64,000 bases of DNA from Marinobacterium_D sp050908845 (GTDB lineage Bacteria; Pseudomonadota; Gammaproteobacteria; Pseudomonadales; Balneatricaceae). The notes under the pieces are model-generated. The model was not told the origin of the DNA. It ran no database searches and was given only the letters and a program-made list of their open reading frames with translations. Positions 15,696 to 25,035 of this stretch are shown in pieces. A program made the position numbers and the translations under genes. Each line of letters begins with the position of its first letter. The stretch's first letter is position 1. Where the stretch lies: the NCBI RefSeq assembly GCF_050908845.1, contig NZ_CP194171.1, positions 3,658,001 to 3,722,000 on the forward strand, read 5' to 3'.

Positions 15696-18089
15696 TCAGC
15701 AGCCCTTCTTCGGATGGCATTTGCCGCCGCCTCCGGTGTCGCCACCACCACCATCACTGCCACCGTCACTGTCGCCGTTCGGACTGATGCTGATGTTGAC
15801 CGTAGCGGTTGCCGAGTTCCCGCTAGTGTCGATAACGGTATACGTAAAGCTGTCACCGCCACGCTTGTTACCGCTGGTATAGCTGACTGCTAGCCCGTCC
15901 ACTATCTCCACCAGGCCCTTGCTGCCTTGAGTCACCTCCAAGATGCTCAGAGCGTCTACATCCGGGTCGCTATCATTAGCCAGCACGTAGATGGTCAAGG
16001 TCGCGTTGAGCGCAACGTTGGCGCTGTCATCTACGGCTACCGGCGGCTGGTTAACTTCGTTAACGCTAACCGTGACCGTTGCCGGAGCCGATTTGTCGTA
16101 GCCGTCGCTGACTGTATAAGTGAAGCTATCAACACCGAAGAAGCCGGCAGCCGGTGTATAGACCAGGCTGTTGCCGTTTTGCGTTACGGCACCGTTGCTG
16201 CCCTGCCCGTAACTTGAGATCTGCAGCGTAGCACCCTCAGGATCCGAGTCGTTCGCCAGTACGGCAACAGTGACGGCCAGGTTCTCGTCGGTGTCTGCGC
16301 TGTCATTCTGTGCCAGCGGCAGCTGGTTGGCCAGAGTGCTCGCTGACTGGATCGCGGACAGGCTGGTTTCGTTACCTGCGCCGTCGCGGGCCTTGACCTG
16401 GTAACTGTAGTTGGCGCTCGGTTCCAGGCCGATGTCGACGTAAGACGTACCGCTCTGCCAGCCACTGTCGCTGCACCCGGTCCCGGAAGAAGCAGCGCAG
16501 ACAAAGTAATACTGCACAACGCCGGAGTCATCACTGGCGGGGTTGGCCGTCATCGCGATACTGCTCATGCTCTGAGCCGCCGGCGCACTTGCCCACCAGC
16601 CGGCCGGGTTGGGTGTCGGCGGCGTGGTGTCGGAATCCGCAGGCTGCACGGTGCCGGAGATAAAGTACATGCCGAGGCTGCCATAGTCGCTGTAGGGGCT
16701 GTCAACGTTACCCACGCCGGTCACTGCGAGATAGTAACGCCCGGCCGGCACAAGCTCGTCGATCTGCGCCATCGTGTCTCTCAGCGGATCGGCACTCGTG
16801 ACCCAGTTGCCCAGCGCATCATAGAGGCTCAACTCGATATCGAGATTGGCCCCACGCCGGTCGTCACGGTAGTAGGACTCCCAGGCTGGAAGCGCGTTAA
16901 AGGTGACATAACCTTCGGCGGTATCAAACCAGAAGTAATCGACATCATCGCGAGTTTCGATCACGCCCTTGTTGGCCGGAAACAGGTTATGCGGATCGAT
17001 TTCCGGGAAGGTGAAAGTGGCCGTGCCGTTGGCATCGATCGCCAACGCGGTCGCCTCGGCCAGGCTGTCGCCATGGTCGTCCGGGCGCAGGTCGAGCAGA
17101 CCGGTAATGATCGCCACGTCATCCTGGGTATTGTTGGCATGCAGGTATTCACCCTGGCTCCATTGCGTCACGTTGGTGTAGTAACCCACGCCCATGATCG
17201 GGGCCCAGGAAACAAAGCCGGAGCCATGACCGGTGTAGTAGCCAACCTCGGTGATGCCGTCAAAAGTGCCGTCGTGGCCCAGTCCCAGGTTGTGGCCGAA
17301 TTCGTGGCTGGCGGCCTCAGCGATAAAGGGCGCGAAGTTGGGACCAAGATTATTGGCATACACCAAAGCAGGCGAGTAATCGGGATAGTAGGATCTGCCC
17401 CAGACTCCAACATAAGCAACGCCGCCGGCGCCTTTGGCCGGCATATCATTGCTGTATTCGTCGGTATCCTCGGTAATCAGTACATGGCCGGTGGTCGGAC
17501 CGAAGCTACCCGGGTCCTCGGTGGTGACGTCGATATCGAACGGCGCCATGTCTTCCGAGACCCGGTGCCAGATCTCGGCGATCTGCGCTCTTTCGCTGTC
17601 ATTGAAACTGGACGGATCGCCGTCGGTGTCGAAAGCACGTGCGTACAACGTCGTACCGCTGTTCCAGGCCGTGCCACTGATGACATGACCGTCGAAATCG
17701 AGAAACACCACCTTTGCGGCGCCCGGACGGCTGTGCAGCAGGAACGTGTCCTCGGGTGCCACTGCCTGGGGTTCAAACGATGCGCCGCCGGAGGTTTCGT
17801 CGACCTCATCGGGCAGAACGGTGTCCTCGTAGTAGATACCCCCCTCCGGATCGACGCCGAGGAACTCGAAATCCGCAGCGGGAATATCGAGCCTTTTCAG
17901 CCACTCTATCGCGCGCTGCTGCGCTGCATAGGGCAACTTGTCGATCTGGCTCTTGAGGCGACCCGGCGGCAGGTTATCGGGGTTACCATCGAAGCGATTG
18001 CCGTTTGGCTCGGCGAGTACCTGGCCGCTGCCGGCAATCATCAGGGCTACCACGGCCCCGGCGAGGATACCTCTGCGTTTGTTATGCAT
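15696..18089 (-). CDS. Secreted zinc metallopeptidase with Fn3 and cadherin-like repeats
   Basis: A 797-residue secreted protein; the ATG at 18089 follows AAGGAGA at good spacing, so the longer open frame to 18401 is not used. A signal peptide spans residues 1-26 (VALMIAGSGQVLA). The catalytic zinc site is HEFGHNLGLGHD (near 262-273), the extended metzincin form HExxHxxGxxH. A beta-rich domain of pre-peptidase type follows (DDVDYFWFDT to YYLAVTGVG), then an Fn3-like domain (NYSYQVKARDGAGN) and two cadherin/Big_9-like repeats, each with VLANDSDP and DSFTYTV. The tail is Gly/Ser/Asp-rich and ends CHPKKGC. It likely degrades extracellular protein and adheres by the C-terminal repeats. It is convergent with the subtilase. 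Confidence 0.87.
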   Translation of the reverse strand: MHNKRRGILAGAVVALMIAGSGQVLAEPNGNRFDGNPDNLPPGRLKSQIDKLPYAAQQRAIEWLKRLDIPAADFEFLGVDPEGGIYYEDTVLPDEVDETSGGASFEPQAVAPEDTFLLHSRPGAAKVVFLDFDGHVISGTAWNSGTTLYARAFDTDGDPSSFNDSERAQIAEIWHRVSEDMAPFDIDVTTEDPGSFGPTTGHVLITEDTDEYSNDMPAKGAGGVAYVGVWGRSYYPDYSPALVYANNLGPNFAPFIAEAASHEFGHNLGLGHDGTFDGITEVGYYTGHGSGFVSWAPIMGVGYYTNVTQWSQGEYLHANNTQDDVAIITGLLDLRPDDHGDSLAEATALAIDANGTATFTFPEIDPHNLFPANKGVIETRDDVDYFWFDTAEGYVTFNALPAWESYYRDDRRGANLDIELSLYDALGNWVTSADPLRDTMAQIDELVPAGRYYLAVTGVGNVDSPYSDYGSLGMYFISGTVQPADSDTTPPTPNPAGWWASAPAAQSMSSIAMTANPASDDSGVVQYYFVCAASSGTGCSDSGWQSGTSYVDIGLEPSANYSYQVKARDGAGNETSLSAIQSASTLANQLPLAQNDSADTDENLAVTVAVLANDSDPEGATLQISSYGQGSNGAVTQNGNSLVYTPAAGFFGVDSFTYTVSDGYDKSAPATVTVSVNEVNQPPVAVDDSANVALNATLTIYVLANDSDPDVDALSILEVTQGSKGLVEIVDGLAVSYTSGNKRGGDSFTYTVIDTSGNSATATVNISISPNGDSDGGSDGGGGDTGGGGKCHPKKGC

Positions 18090-18523
18090 TCTGAAGTCTC
18101 CTTGCGCGCTGCCGACCCGGCACCGCACCACTATTGTTATATTCCTAAAGGAGCCTAGGCCGCACCCGGAGCAACAACTGACAAAACCGGGCGGCGTGTA
18201 TTGGTTCTGGAACGATGACTCAATAAATATTAATCGACTGCTGTTCGCCAAACTTAACAGCTTTTCAGCGACCGAGGGATGTAAGGGCGATGAAAGCCCC
18301 TGCTTTAAAGAGAAAGTTACAAGGTGGAAACGACAAGGCAAAAGCGCGGAAAAAAAGGTCAGACGCTGGGTACGGTGGTGCCCGATTGGGAGGAGAATCA
18401 AACGTCGCGGTTTAGTGCCTGTTCCGGGGCTGTCAGTCGCGCAAATCCAACAGACGCACAGGTTCTTGGGTTAAACCGGCTGCGTTGTGCCGATATTTCG
18501 AATCCGTACGCAGTGTAAAGATT
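18090..18523. other. Non-coding leader of the metallopeptidase
   Basis: No supported gene. It should contain the metallopeptidase promoter (minus strand) and leader; no clear -35/-10 pair or riboswitch was recognised. Open frames on both strands here have no family resemblance or ribosome site. Confidence 0.5.
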
Positions 18524-18553
18524 CGCTCCAGGGAGAGGGTTATCCCTGGAGCG
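18524..18553 (-). terminator. Hairpin after the iron-type alcohol dehydrogenase
   Basis: An 11-bp perfect stem CGCTCCAGGGA / TCCCTGGAGCG (18524-18534, 18543-18553) has an 8-nt loop. It starts 25 bp past the stop of the minus-strand dehydrogenase and is followed on that strand by AATCTTT, so it likely terminates the 21.4-18.6 kb unit. Confidence 0.6.
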
Positions 18554-18578
18554 ACAAAAACTGCCGGCAGCTAAAACA

Positions 18579-19757
18579 CTACTTGCCGTGCAGGCTCCGG
18601 TAAGCAGCGTCCCCCAGTTCGCCGAGCAGTTGCTCCCCCTGACGCTCCACCTCGGCGAACGCCTGGCGCAGGCTATCAGGCGTCACCTCCACCGCCATAT
18701 TGCCGATAAACGGAAATGCCAGAGTGGCTTCGATCAGGGTGTTTACGGCAGTCTCATCGGCCAGCGACATATCCAGCTGGGCGAAGCTAACCGGCAGGCC
18801 GACCTGGGCAAACAGACGGCCACAGCGCCGGGCTTCCACCTGATCCTTCTCCAACATCAACTGGGTCAGGGTGCCGATCGCCACCATCTCACCGTGCAGG
18901 TAGTTGTGATCCACCTCCGGAAGCAGCGTCAGCGCCTGCGCCAAAGCGTGGGCGCCAGCGACGCCGGTGCACTCAAAGCCTGCGCCGCTAAGCAGCGTGT
19001 TGGCCTCGACCACATGCTCTACCGCCGCGTTGAGCTGCCCCGCTTTAACCGCTTCCAGCGCATCGACGCCATGAGCGTACAGGATGTTCGCGCAGGTTTC
19101 CGATAGCGCTACACCGGCCAGTGTCGGGCGATCACCGTAGGGAGAGATCCCCGCCGGGTTGGTCTGACAGGCACGCGCTTCGTACCAGGTCGACATGGCA
19201 TCGCCCATTCCGGCCACCAGAAAACGTACCGGCGCCTGGGCAACGATCTCGGTATCCACCATCACCAGTGCCGGGTTCTGGGCGAACACTTCGTAGGTTT
19301 CGGTGGCCCCTTCCGCGGTGTAGATCACGGACAGTGCTGAGCAAGGGGCATCGTTGGAGGCCAGCGTGGGCATAATAACCACCGGCACCTCCAGACGTTC
19401 GGCGATGCATTTACCCGCATCCAGCGTTTTACCGCCACCGAGAGCGATCAGTGCATCCAGCGGCCCCTGCTCGCGCAGCTCAGCGGTGCGTGCCTCGATC
19501 TCCCGAAAGGAGCACTCACCACCAAAGGTGGTAACCCTTGCGTCGATACCTGCTTTGTCGAGGGCGGCTAACAGGCGTGCGCCTTCGCCTTTCTGACTGC
19601 GCGGCGTGCAGAGCACGGCACAGCGCTTCACCTTGAGCGGAGCAAGATAGTCGGCGCTGCGATCGATCAGGCCCGGAGCCTGAACATAGCGCGGGGTGGT
19701 GCGGAATACATGGGCGGTAACGGGGTTAGATACATAAGCGGTCTGCTGTTCAGACAT
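18579..19757 (-). CDS. Iron-containing alcohol dehydrogenase, GldA-like
   Basis: A 392-residue group III (iron/zinc) alcohol dehydrogenase of the glycerol dehydrogenase type. The NAD loop is ALGGGKTLDAGKCIAE. PTLASNDAPCSALSVIYTAEG and VRFLVAGMGDAMSTWYEARAC are near-copies of GldA signatures, including the metal Asp. The later HALAQAL and YLHGEMVAIG give the metal His residues. It oxidises or reduces an alcohol/ketone pair such as a vicinal diol. Start ATG at 19757 with AGGA eight bases upstream; an in-frame ATG at 19805 lacks a ribosome site. It lies 160 bp behind the aldehyde dehydrogenase on the same strand, so both probably serve one oxidation route. Confidence 0.88.
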   Translation of the reverse strand: MSEQQTAYVSNPVTAHVFRTTPRYVQAPGLIDRSADYLAPLKVKRCAVLCTPRSQKGEGARLLAALDKAGIDARVTTFGGECSFREIEARTAELREQGPLDALIALGGGKTLDAGKCIAERLEVPVVIMPTLASNDAPCSALSVIYTAEGATETYEVFAQNPALVMVDTEIVAQAPVRFLVAGMGDAMSTWYEARACQTNPAGISPYGDRPTLAGVALSETCANILYAHGVDALEAVKAGQLNAAVEHVVEANTLLSGAGFECTGVAGAHALAQALTLLPEVDHNYLHGEMVAIGTLTQLMLEKDQVEARRCGRLFAQVGLPVSFAQLDMSLADETAVNTLIEATLAFPFIGNMAVEVTPDSLRQAFAEVERQGEQLLGELGDAAYRSLHGK

Positions 19758-19893
19758 GGCAACGTTCCTATGTAAACTCGCCTGCTCGACCGGGCTGCAG
19801 GTCAAAGGATACGCCGGTATGGCGCTGAGCAGGCTCGGGAGCGGTCAATAAAAGGAATAGAGCCCCGGCGTGTGCCAGGGCCCGATTGCGACA

Positions 19894-19910
19894 GCTATTT
19901 TTAAAATAGC
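19894..19910. repeat. Short A/T palindrome in the aldehyde dehydrogenase-alcohol dehydrogenase gap
   Basis: GCTATTTTTAAAATAGC is a perfect 8-bp inverted repeat around one base, directly behind the aldehyde dehydrogenase stop codon. It might be a processing hairpin or weak terminator; function not shown. Confidence 0.3.
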
Positions 19911-19916
19911 CAAGGA

Positions 19917-21377
19917 TCAGAGGCGGAACTTGAATACCAGCTTCATCAGCTTCTCGTAGCGCGCACCGTAGGGCGGCGCCAGCATGAGGATGCCGGACTT
20001 TTTCGCCTGCTGGAAAACCGGGCGAATCTTCGAGAACTCCAGGAAGCCTTCCTTGCCGTGGTAGTGACCCATGCCGCTGTTACCCACGCCGCCAAACGGC
20101 ATATCGTGCTGGGCTGCGTGCAGCAGGGTGTCGTTGATGCAGGCGCCGCCGGACAGGGTGTTATAGAGCACCTTATCCTGGGTCTGCTTGTTATTGCTGA
20201 ACAGGTAGAGGCCCAGCGGGCGCTCACCGGCGTTGATGTACTTGATCACCTCGTCCAGGCTGTCGTACAGCTTGATCGGCAGCAGCGGGCCGAAGATCTC
20301 GTCACGCATGATCAGCATATCTTCGGTGACATCCAGCACCGCTGTGGGCGGATACTTGCGGTCTTTCGCATTGGGCTCACCCTTGGATACCAGACGCACG
20401 GTCTTGGCACCCTTCTGCGTTGCATCTTCGACGGTCTGCACAATACGCTCAAAGGAGCGATCATCGATGATCGACGTGAAGTCACGGGAGTCCGCGCTGC
20501 CATAACGCTCGCTTACCACCGCCTGGGCATGGCCGATAAATTCCTGTGCCTTGCCGCGGGGCAGGAACAGGTAATCCGGCGCGGTACAGGTCTGGCCGCT
20601 GTTGATGCACTTGCCCCAGAGAATACGCTCGGCGGCGGTACGCAGGTCATAGTCCGGTGCAATGATGGTCGGTGACTTGCCGCCCAGCTCCAGTGTAACC
20701 GGCGTCAGGTACTTGGACGCGGTCTCCATCACGGTTTTACCGGTGGCCGGAGAGCCGGTGAAGACAAAGTGATCCCAGGGGCGATCGGTAAATTCGCTGG
20801 CACGAACACCCGGAATAACGGCGAACTGCTCGTCGTTGAATTCAGCGGATACCAGCTTGTCCAGCAGGCGGCAGAGGTGCTGCGAGTTGGCGGCCATCTT
20901 GACGATAACGCGGTTACCGGCAGCCAGTGCCGCGATAGACGGGCCGATCGCCAGCGCCAACGGGTAGTTCCAGGGGCTGACAACGCCGACCACGCCCTTG
21001 GGCTGCGGAATGACGCGGTTTTTCGCACCGAGGAAGTTCAGGCCCACATGACGTTTCTCCGGCTTCATCCACTTCTTGAGATGCTTCTTGTGGTAAGCCA
21101 CCGCACTGGTCATCTGCGAAATATCGAGCAGCTTGGTTTCCTGGGGGCAGCGATTGCCGAAATCGGCATTCACCGCCTCGCAGATCGCATCCATATTTTC
21201 CATCAGGATCTTGTCGATCTTGTTGAGGGCATCGATACGCTGCTGATAGCTCGGATAGGGCTTGTCACGTGAGGCGCGGCGTTGTTTATCAAACACCTGA
21301 TCAATGCGGCTCTTCGCCTCGGTAATCTGGGCCTGGGTAATGTTTCCCTGTGGGATGGTCGGTGCGGCACTCGTCAT
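19917..21377 (-). CDS. Aldehyde dehydrogenase, coniferyl-aldehyde-dehydrogenase type
   Basis: A 486-residue NAD(P)-dependent aldehyde dehydrogenase of the CalB/ALDH3-like branch. It has VVSPWNYPLALAIGPSIAAL, VFTGSPATGKTVM (cofactor loop), the general-base Glu230 in TLELGGKSPT and the nucleophile Cys264 in GQTCTAPDY. The C-terminal PFGGVGNSGMGHYHGKEGF is typical of this branch, which handles coniferyl and other hydrophobic or medium-chain aldehydes. Start ATG at 21377 with GAGGTCACC upstream. First gene of the minus-strand unit with the GldA-like enzyme; an exact operator pair (21504-21530) lies 127 bp upstream. It likely oxidises the aldehyde made by the GMC or GldA-like enzyme before CoA activation. 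Confidence 0.9.
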   Translation of the reverse strand: MTSAAPTIPQGNITQAQITEAKSRIDQVFDKQRRASRDKPYPSYQQRIDALNKIDKILMENMDAICEAVNADFGNRCPQETKLLDISQMTSAVAYHKKHLKKWMKPEKRHVGLNFLGAKNRVIPQPKGVVGVVSPWNYPLALAIGPSIAALAAGNRVIVKMAANSQHLCRLLDKLVSAEFNDEQFAVIPGVRASEFTDRPWDHFVFTGSPATGKTVMETASKYLTPVTLELGGKSPTIIAPDYDLRTAAERILWGKCINSGQTCTAPDYLFLPRGKAQEFIGHAQAVVSERYGSADSRDFTSIIDDRSFERIVQTVEDATQKGAKTVRLVSKGEPNAKDRKYPPTAVLDVTEDMLIMRDEIFGPLLPIKLYDSLDEVIKYINAGERPLGLYLFSNNKQTQDKVLYNTLSGGACINDTLLHAAQHDMPFGGVGNSGMGHYHGKEGFLEFSKIRPVFQQAKKSGILMLAPPYGARYEKLMKLVFKFRL

Positions 21378-21503
21378 GGTGACCTCTATCTTATTATTTC
21401 TGTCGGGGTTCAAGCAGTAGCGGCGTGCGCCTGCCTGAGCGCTACAGCCAAACAGCGGCTTCAAGTAAACACTGACAGACTAAAAGAGCACCCAGCCTCC
21501 AGC

Positions 21504-21530
21504 TTGACACTAAGCGATTGCGATTTGACA
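21504..21530 (-). promoter_or_regulatory. Proposed AraC-type operator pair before the aldehyde dehydrogenase
   Basis: Two exact TTGACA hexamers (21504-21509 and 21525-21530) start 21 bp apart, in CTTGACACTAAGCG and TTTGACAAAAGACG. Read toward the minus-strand gene they are TGTCAA repeats 127 bp upstream of its ATG. Confidence 0.6.
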
Positions 21531-21638
21531 AAAGACGTCTGGGCCCAAGCCCGCAAGCATTGCCACCAAGGGCCGACTCACCCCTTATATATTCGCCGAT
21601 AACCCGGCCCGGCCAGGCCAGCCTGTGCGGTCGCAAAC

Positions 21639-21665
21639 TGTCAAAACCGGTGCAGCTTATGTCAA
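21639..21665 (+). promoter_or_regulatory. Proposed AraC-type operator pair before the acyl-CoA ligase
   Basis: Two exact TGTCAA hexamers (21639-21644 and 21660-21665) start 21 bp apart, in CGCAAACTGTCAAAA and CAGCTTATGTCAAGC, 152 bp upstream of the ATG at 21817. The divergent region 21378-21816 thus has one pair per direction and holds no gene. Confidence 0.6.
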
Positions 21666-21816
21666 GCAACCGGCCTCCCCCTCTCGCACTATTCCTACAA
21701 CTGAAAGGAGCATACCCCGGCCGCGTCCACACAAGGCGCGTTCAGTGTACCGCCATCGGTGATGGCCTCGGGGGATGCTTCAGGTCCGGTAAAAATAACT
21801 AAAAAGAGACATTCAC

Positions 21817-23451
21817 ATGGCGACTAGAATCCTGCAATCGGCCGACTCCGCTTACGACTATCCCCTGCTGATCAAACAGCTGCTGCAATCCAACCAGCGG
21901 TTTGAAACCGAGCACCAGATCGTATCCGGCGACTACCGGTTCAGCTATGCCGAGTTCAACGAACGTATCTGCCGACTGGCCAACGCGCTTAAAGCGGCAG
22001 GCATCGGCCCGGGCGATACGGTTGCCGTCATGGACTGGGACAGCCATCGCTATCTCGAGTGCTTCTTCGCGGTGCCGATGGTCGGCGCCGTGCTGCACAC
22101 GGTGAATATCCGCCTCTCTCCGGGGCAGATTCTCTACACCATGAACCACGCCGAGGATGACCTGGTACTGGTGCATGATGACTTCCTGCCGATCATCGAT
22201 GGCATCAAGGATCAGCTGGAAACCGTTAAAGGTTATATCCAGCTCACCGATCAGACTGAAAACGCGTGCAAATTCGACGGACTCGGGGAATACGAAGCGT
22301 TGCTGGCCCAGGCCGGCACCGAGTATGAGTTCCCGGACTTCGACGAAAACTCCATTGCGACCACCTTCTATACGACGGGTACAACCGGCAACCCCAAGGG
22401 CGTGTTCTTCTCCCACCGCCAGCTGGTGCTGCACACGCTGAACATGGTGAACACCCTGCAGTCGCGCAACAGTGAAAGCGCCCTGCTCAACCATGAAGGC
22501 GTCTATATGCCGATTACGCCGATGTTCCATGTGCACGCCTGGGGCATCCCCTATGCGGCGACGATGATGGGTGTACAGCAGGTTTATCCGGGTCGTTACG
22601 AGCCTAACAACCTGACCCGCCTGATCCGCGAGGAAGGCGTCACCTTCTCCCACTGTGTACCGACCATCCTGCAGATGGTGATGCAGTCCGGCGAAGCGGC
22701 GGACACCGACTTCAACGGCTGGCAGGTGATCATCGGTGGCAGCGCGCTGACCCCGGGCCTGGCGAAGCAGGCGCTGGAAAGCGGCATCCAGCCGTTCAGC
22801 GCCTATGGCATGTCGGAAACCTGCCCCCTGATGTCTATCACCCGGATGGATAAAAACAGCTATGCCCTGCCGGCGGACGAGCAGATCGCCCTGCGCACGC
22901 GCGCAGGCCTGCCGTCAGACCTGGTCGATATCCAGATCTGGACACCGGAAGGCAAGGTGCTTCCGAGCGACGGCCGCAGCACCGGTGAGCTGGTGGTGCG
23001 CGCCCCCTGGCTGACCCAGAGCTACCTGAACGAGCCGGAAAAAGGCGCCGAACTCTGGAACGGTGGCTGGCTGCATACCGGCGATATCGCCTGCCTGCAC
23101 CCCGATGGCTGCATCGAGATCAAGGACCGCATCAAGGATGTGATCAAGACCGGCGGTGAGTGGATCTCCTCCCTGGAGATCGAGCGCCTGATCAGTCAGC
23201 ACGCGGATGTTTCTGCGGTCACCGTGGTGGGCGTGCCGGACGAGCGCTGGGGTGAGCGCCCCTTCGCGATGATCGTGCCGCGCCGTGAAGAGCTGAATGT
23301 TGAGAGCATTCAGGCGCATCTGCAGACCTTCGTCGATGACGGCACCATCAACAAATGGGCGATCCCCAAGGCGATTCAGCTGGTCGACGACATCCCGAAG
23401 ACCAGCGTCGGCAAGATCGACAAGAAGCGTATCCGCGCCCAACTGGCCTGA
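21817..23451 (+). CDS. Medium/long-chain acyl-CoA synthetase, AlkK-like
   Basis: A 544-residue adenylate-forming enzyme. The P-loop-like A3 motif is YTTGTTGNPKGVFF (185-198), YGMSETCP (330-337) is the A5 region, and the A7/A8 region includes WLHTGDIACLHPDGCIEIKDR then IKTGGEWISSLEIE. The catalytic A10 lysine lies in PKTSVGKIDKKR at the C-terminus. It makes acyl-CoA from a carboxylic acid, ATP and CoA. The branch includes AlkK of alkane degraders, but chain and ring specificity cannot be read from sequence. It heads the plus-strand unit that continues with a GntP permease and hydroxyacid dehydrogenases, and is divergent from the aldehyde dehydrogenase. No beta-oxidation genes are nearby. Confidence 0.9.
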   Translation: MATRILQSADSAYDYPLLIKQLLQSNQRFETEHQIVSGDYRFSYAEFNERICRLANALKAAGIGPGDTVAVMDWDSHRYLECFFAVPMVGAVLHTVNIRLSPGQILYTMNHAEDDLVLVHDDFLPIIDGIKDQLETVKGYIQLTDQTENACKFDGLGEYEALLAQAGTEYEFPDFDENSIATTFYTTGTTGNPKGVFFSHRQLVLHTLNMVNTLQSRNSESALLNHEGVYMPITPMFHVHAWGIPYAATMMGVQQVYPGRYEPNNLTRLIREEGVTFSHCVPTILQMVMQSGEAADTDFNGWQVIIGGSALTPGLAKQALESGIQPFSAYGMSETCPLMSITRMDKNSYALPADEQIALRTRAGLPSDLVDIQIWTPEGKVLPSDGRSTGELVVRAPWLTQSYLNEPEKGAELWNGGWLHTGDIACLHPDGCIEIKDRIKDVIKTGGEWISSLEIERLISQHADVSAVTVVGVPDERWGERPFAMIVPRREELNVESIQAHLQTFVDDGTINKWAIPKAIQLVDDIPKTSVGKIDKKRIRAQLA

Positions 23452-23598
23452 AGCCGGTCGCCCGCCACACCAAGACGGGGCGTCTTTGGCCCGCATGAAA
23501 GCGCCATTGACGCCCGCGTAAAGCAAAGCAATTCCTCACCCGCCCTGAACGACCTCCTCTTCAGGTGCCGGGTGCCCCTTTGCGGAGAATAATAAGAA

Positions 23599-24975
23599 AT
23601 GGAATATGCCGGACTGATAGGCGGCGTTGTGCTGCTGATCCTGTTGGCGTTGCGCGGGGTGAATATCATCCTGTCATCGCTGATCTGTTCCCTGCTGGTC
23701 GTTATGACCAACGATCTTCCGCTGGCCCCGAGCCTGTCCGAATACTATGCGTTTGGCCCGCTCGGCGCCTTTACCTTTGCCGGCAAGTTCTTTCTGCTGT
23801 TTGCCGCCGGCTCTATCTTCGGCCGCGTCATGGGCGACAGCCATGCCGCCGCCAGTATCGCCACGGCGTTGATTAACCGTCTGGGCGCCCACCGGGCGCT
23901 CTGGATCACCACTCTGGCCTGCGCCCTGCTGACCTACGGCGGTGTCGTCGCCTTTGTGGTGATCTTTGCGCTCTATCCGCTCGGTCTGAAGCTGCTGCAG
24001 GAAGCGAATATTCCCAAGCGCCTGTTCTGTGGCGCCCTGGCACTGGGTGCCGGTACGTTTACGCTGACCACGCTGCCGGGCACGCCCTCTATTCATAACG
24101 TGATCTCGTCGGTGGCGCTGGGCAGCGATCTGTTCGCCGGTTTCTGGATCGGCACCGTCGGTGGCGTGGCGATGTTTGGGCTTGGGATCTGGTACCTGGA
24201 GCGTCAGCGCAAGCTGGCTGTCGCCAACGGTGAAGCCTTTGTCCCGGGAGCCTCCGATCGCATCTCCTCGCTGGATGACAGCGAGTATCCGCCCTGGCAG
24301 CTGGCCCTGATGCCGATGGTGGTGGTGATCGGGTTGATCCTTCTGCCCCGCGTTATCAGCATGTCGATGGATATCGGTGCGCTGAACGAAGGATCTCTGC
24401 TACGCACGCTGATCGAGTTTGCCAACGCTCAGCCGATTGTCTGGCCCAGTATCGCGCTGATCGCCGGATCGGTTCTGGCAGCGCTGATGTTCAGCCATAT
24501 TCGTCGCGACTCGCTACATGTGATGGGCAACGGCGCCCAGGACTCGATCATGCCGCTGATCAACACCGCGGCAGTAATCGGTTTTGGCGGCATCGTCACC
24601 CACACCAGTGGCTTTCTCGAATTCACCTCGCTGATGCTGGCATCCGACCTGCCGCCGCTGCTGTCGGCATTTGTGTCGGTCAGCCTGGTGGCGGCCATCA
24701 CCGGCTCAGCATCCGGCGGTCTGCAGATCTTCATGCAGACCATGGCGCCCGCCTATACAGAAATGGGACTCAACCCGGAGGTACTGCACCGTATCGCCAC
24801 CATGGCCAGCGGAGGGTTCGACTCCCTGCCGCACTGCGGCACCGTGATCGCAACCCTGACCATCACCGGGCTCACGCACAAAGAGGCCTACAAGGATATC
24901 GGCATTATCACCGTGGTGATTCCTGTGCTGGTGACCCTGGCGTTGATTGCACTGCTGTTACTCACATCGGCCTGA
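23599..24975 (+). CDS. GntP-family carboxylate permease
   Basis: A 458-residue membrane protein with 11-13 hydrophobic segments, of the GntP/CitMHS type. Recognisable are GKFFLLFAAGSIFGRVMGDSHAAASIA near the first third, TLTTLPGTPSIHNVI, GFGGIVTHTSGF, and ITGSASGGLQIFMQT close to SGGFDSLPHCGTVI, the conserved C-terminal gate motifs. Relatives take up gluconate, 3-hydroxybutyrate, lactate and other hydroxy acids with protons. Here it is the likely importer of the hydroxy acid that feeds the neighbouring dehydrogenases. It follows the acyl-CoA ligase after 147 bp and shows no operator pair of its own. Confidence 0.87.
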   Translation: MEYAGLIGGVVLLILLALRGVNIILSSLICSLLVVMTNDLPLAPSLSEYYAFGPLGAFTFAGKFFLLFAAGSIFGRVMGDSHAAASIATALINRLGAHRALWITTLACALLTYGGVVAFVVIFALYPLGLKLLQEANIPKRLFCGALALGAGTFTLTTLPGTPSIHNVISSVALGSDLFAGFWIGTVGGVAMFGLGIWYLERQRKLAVANGEAFVPGASDRISSLDDSEYPPWQLALMPMVVVIGLILLPRVISMSMDIGALNEGSLLRTLIEFANAQPIVWPSIALIAGSVLAALMFSHIRRDSLHVMGNGAQDSIMPLINTAAVIGFGGIVTHTSGFLEFTSLMLASDLPPLLSAFVSVSLVAAITGSASGGLQIFMQTMAPAYTEMGLNPEVLHRIATMASGGFDSLPHCGTVIATLTITGLTHKEAYKDIGIITVVIPVLVTLALIALLLLTSA

Positions 24976-25035
24976 GCAGGGGCTTGCCCTTCTCACTCTT
25001 CGAATAAAAACAGGCCAAATAAAAAGGACAGAAAT

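Noticed and set aside
16989..18158. A 389-codon plus-strand frame inside the metallopeptidase gene
   Set aside because: Shadow of the real minus-strand gene, with no ribosome site or recognisable domain.
18090..18401. N-terminal extension of the metallopeptidase to 18401
   Set aside because: A clear signal peptide and AAGGAGA ribosome site place the start at 18089; the extension is not signal-like.
21482..21665. TTGACA words as plain sigma-70 -35 boxes
   Set aside because: They occur as oriented pairs 21 bp apart, mostly reading opposite to the gene served and without TATAAT at 17 bp, which fits a regulator site better than promoters.
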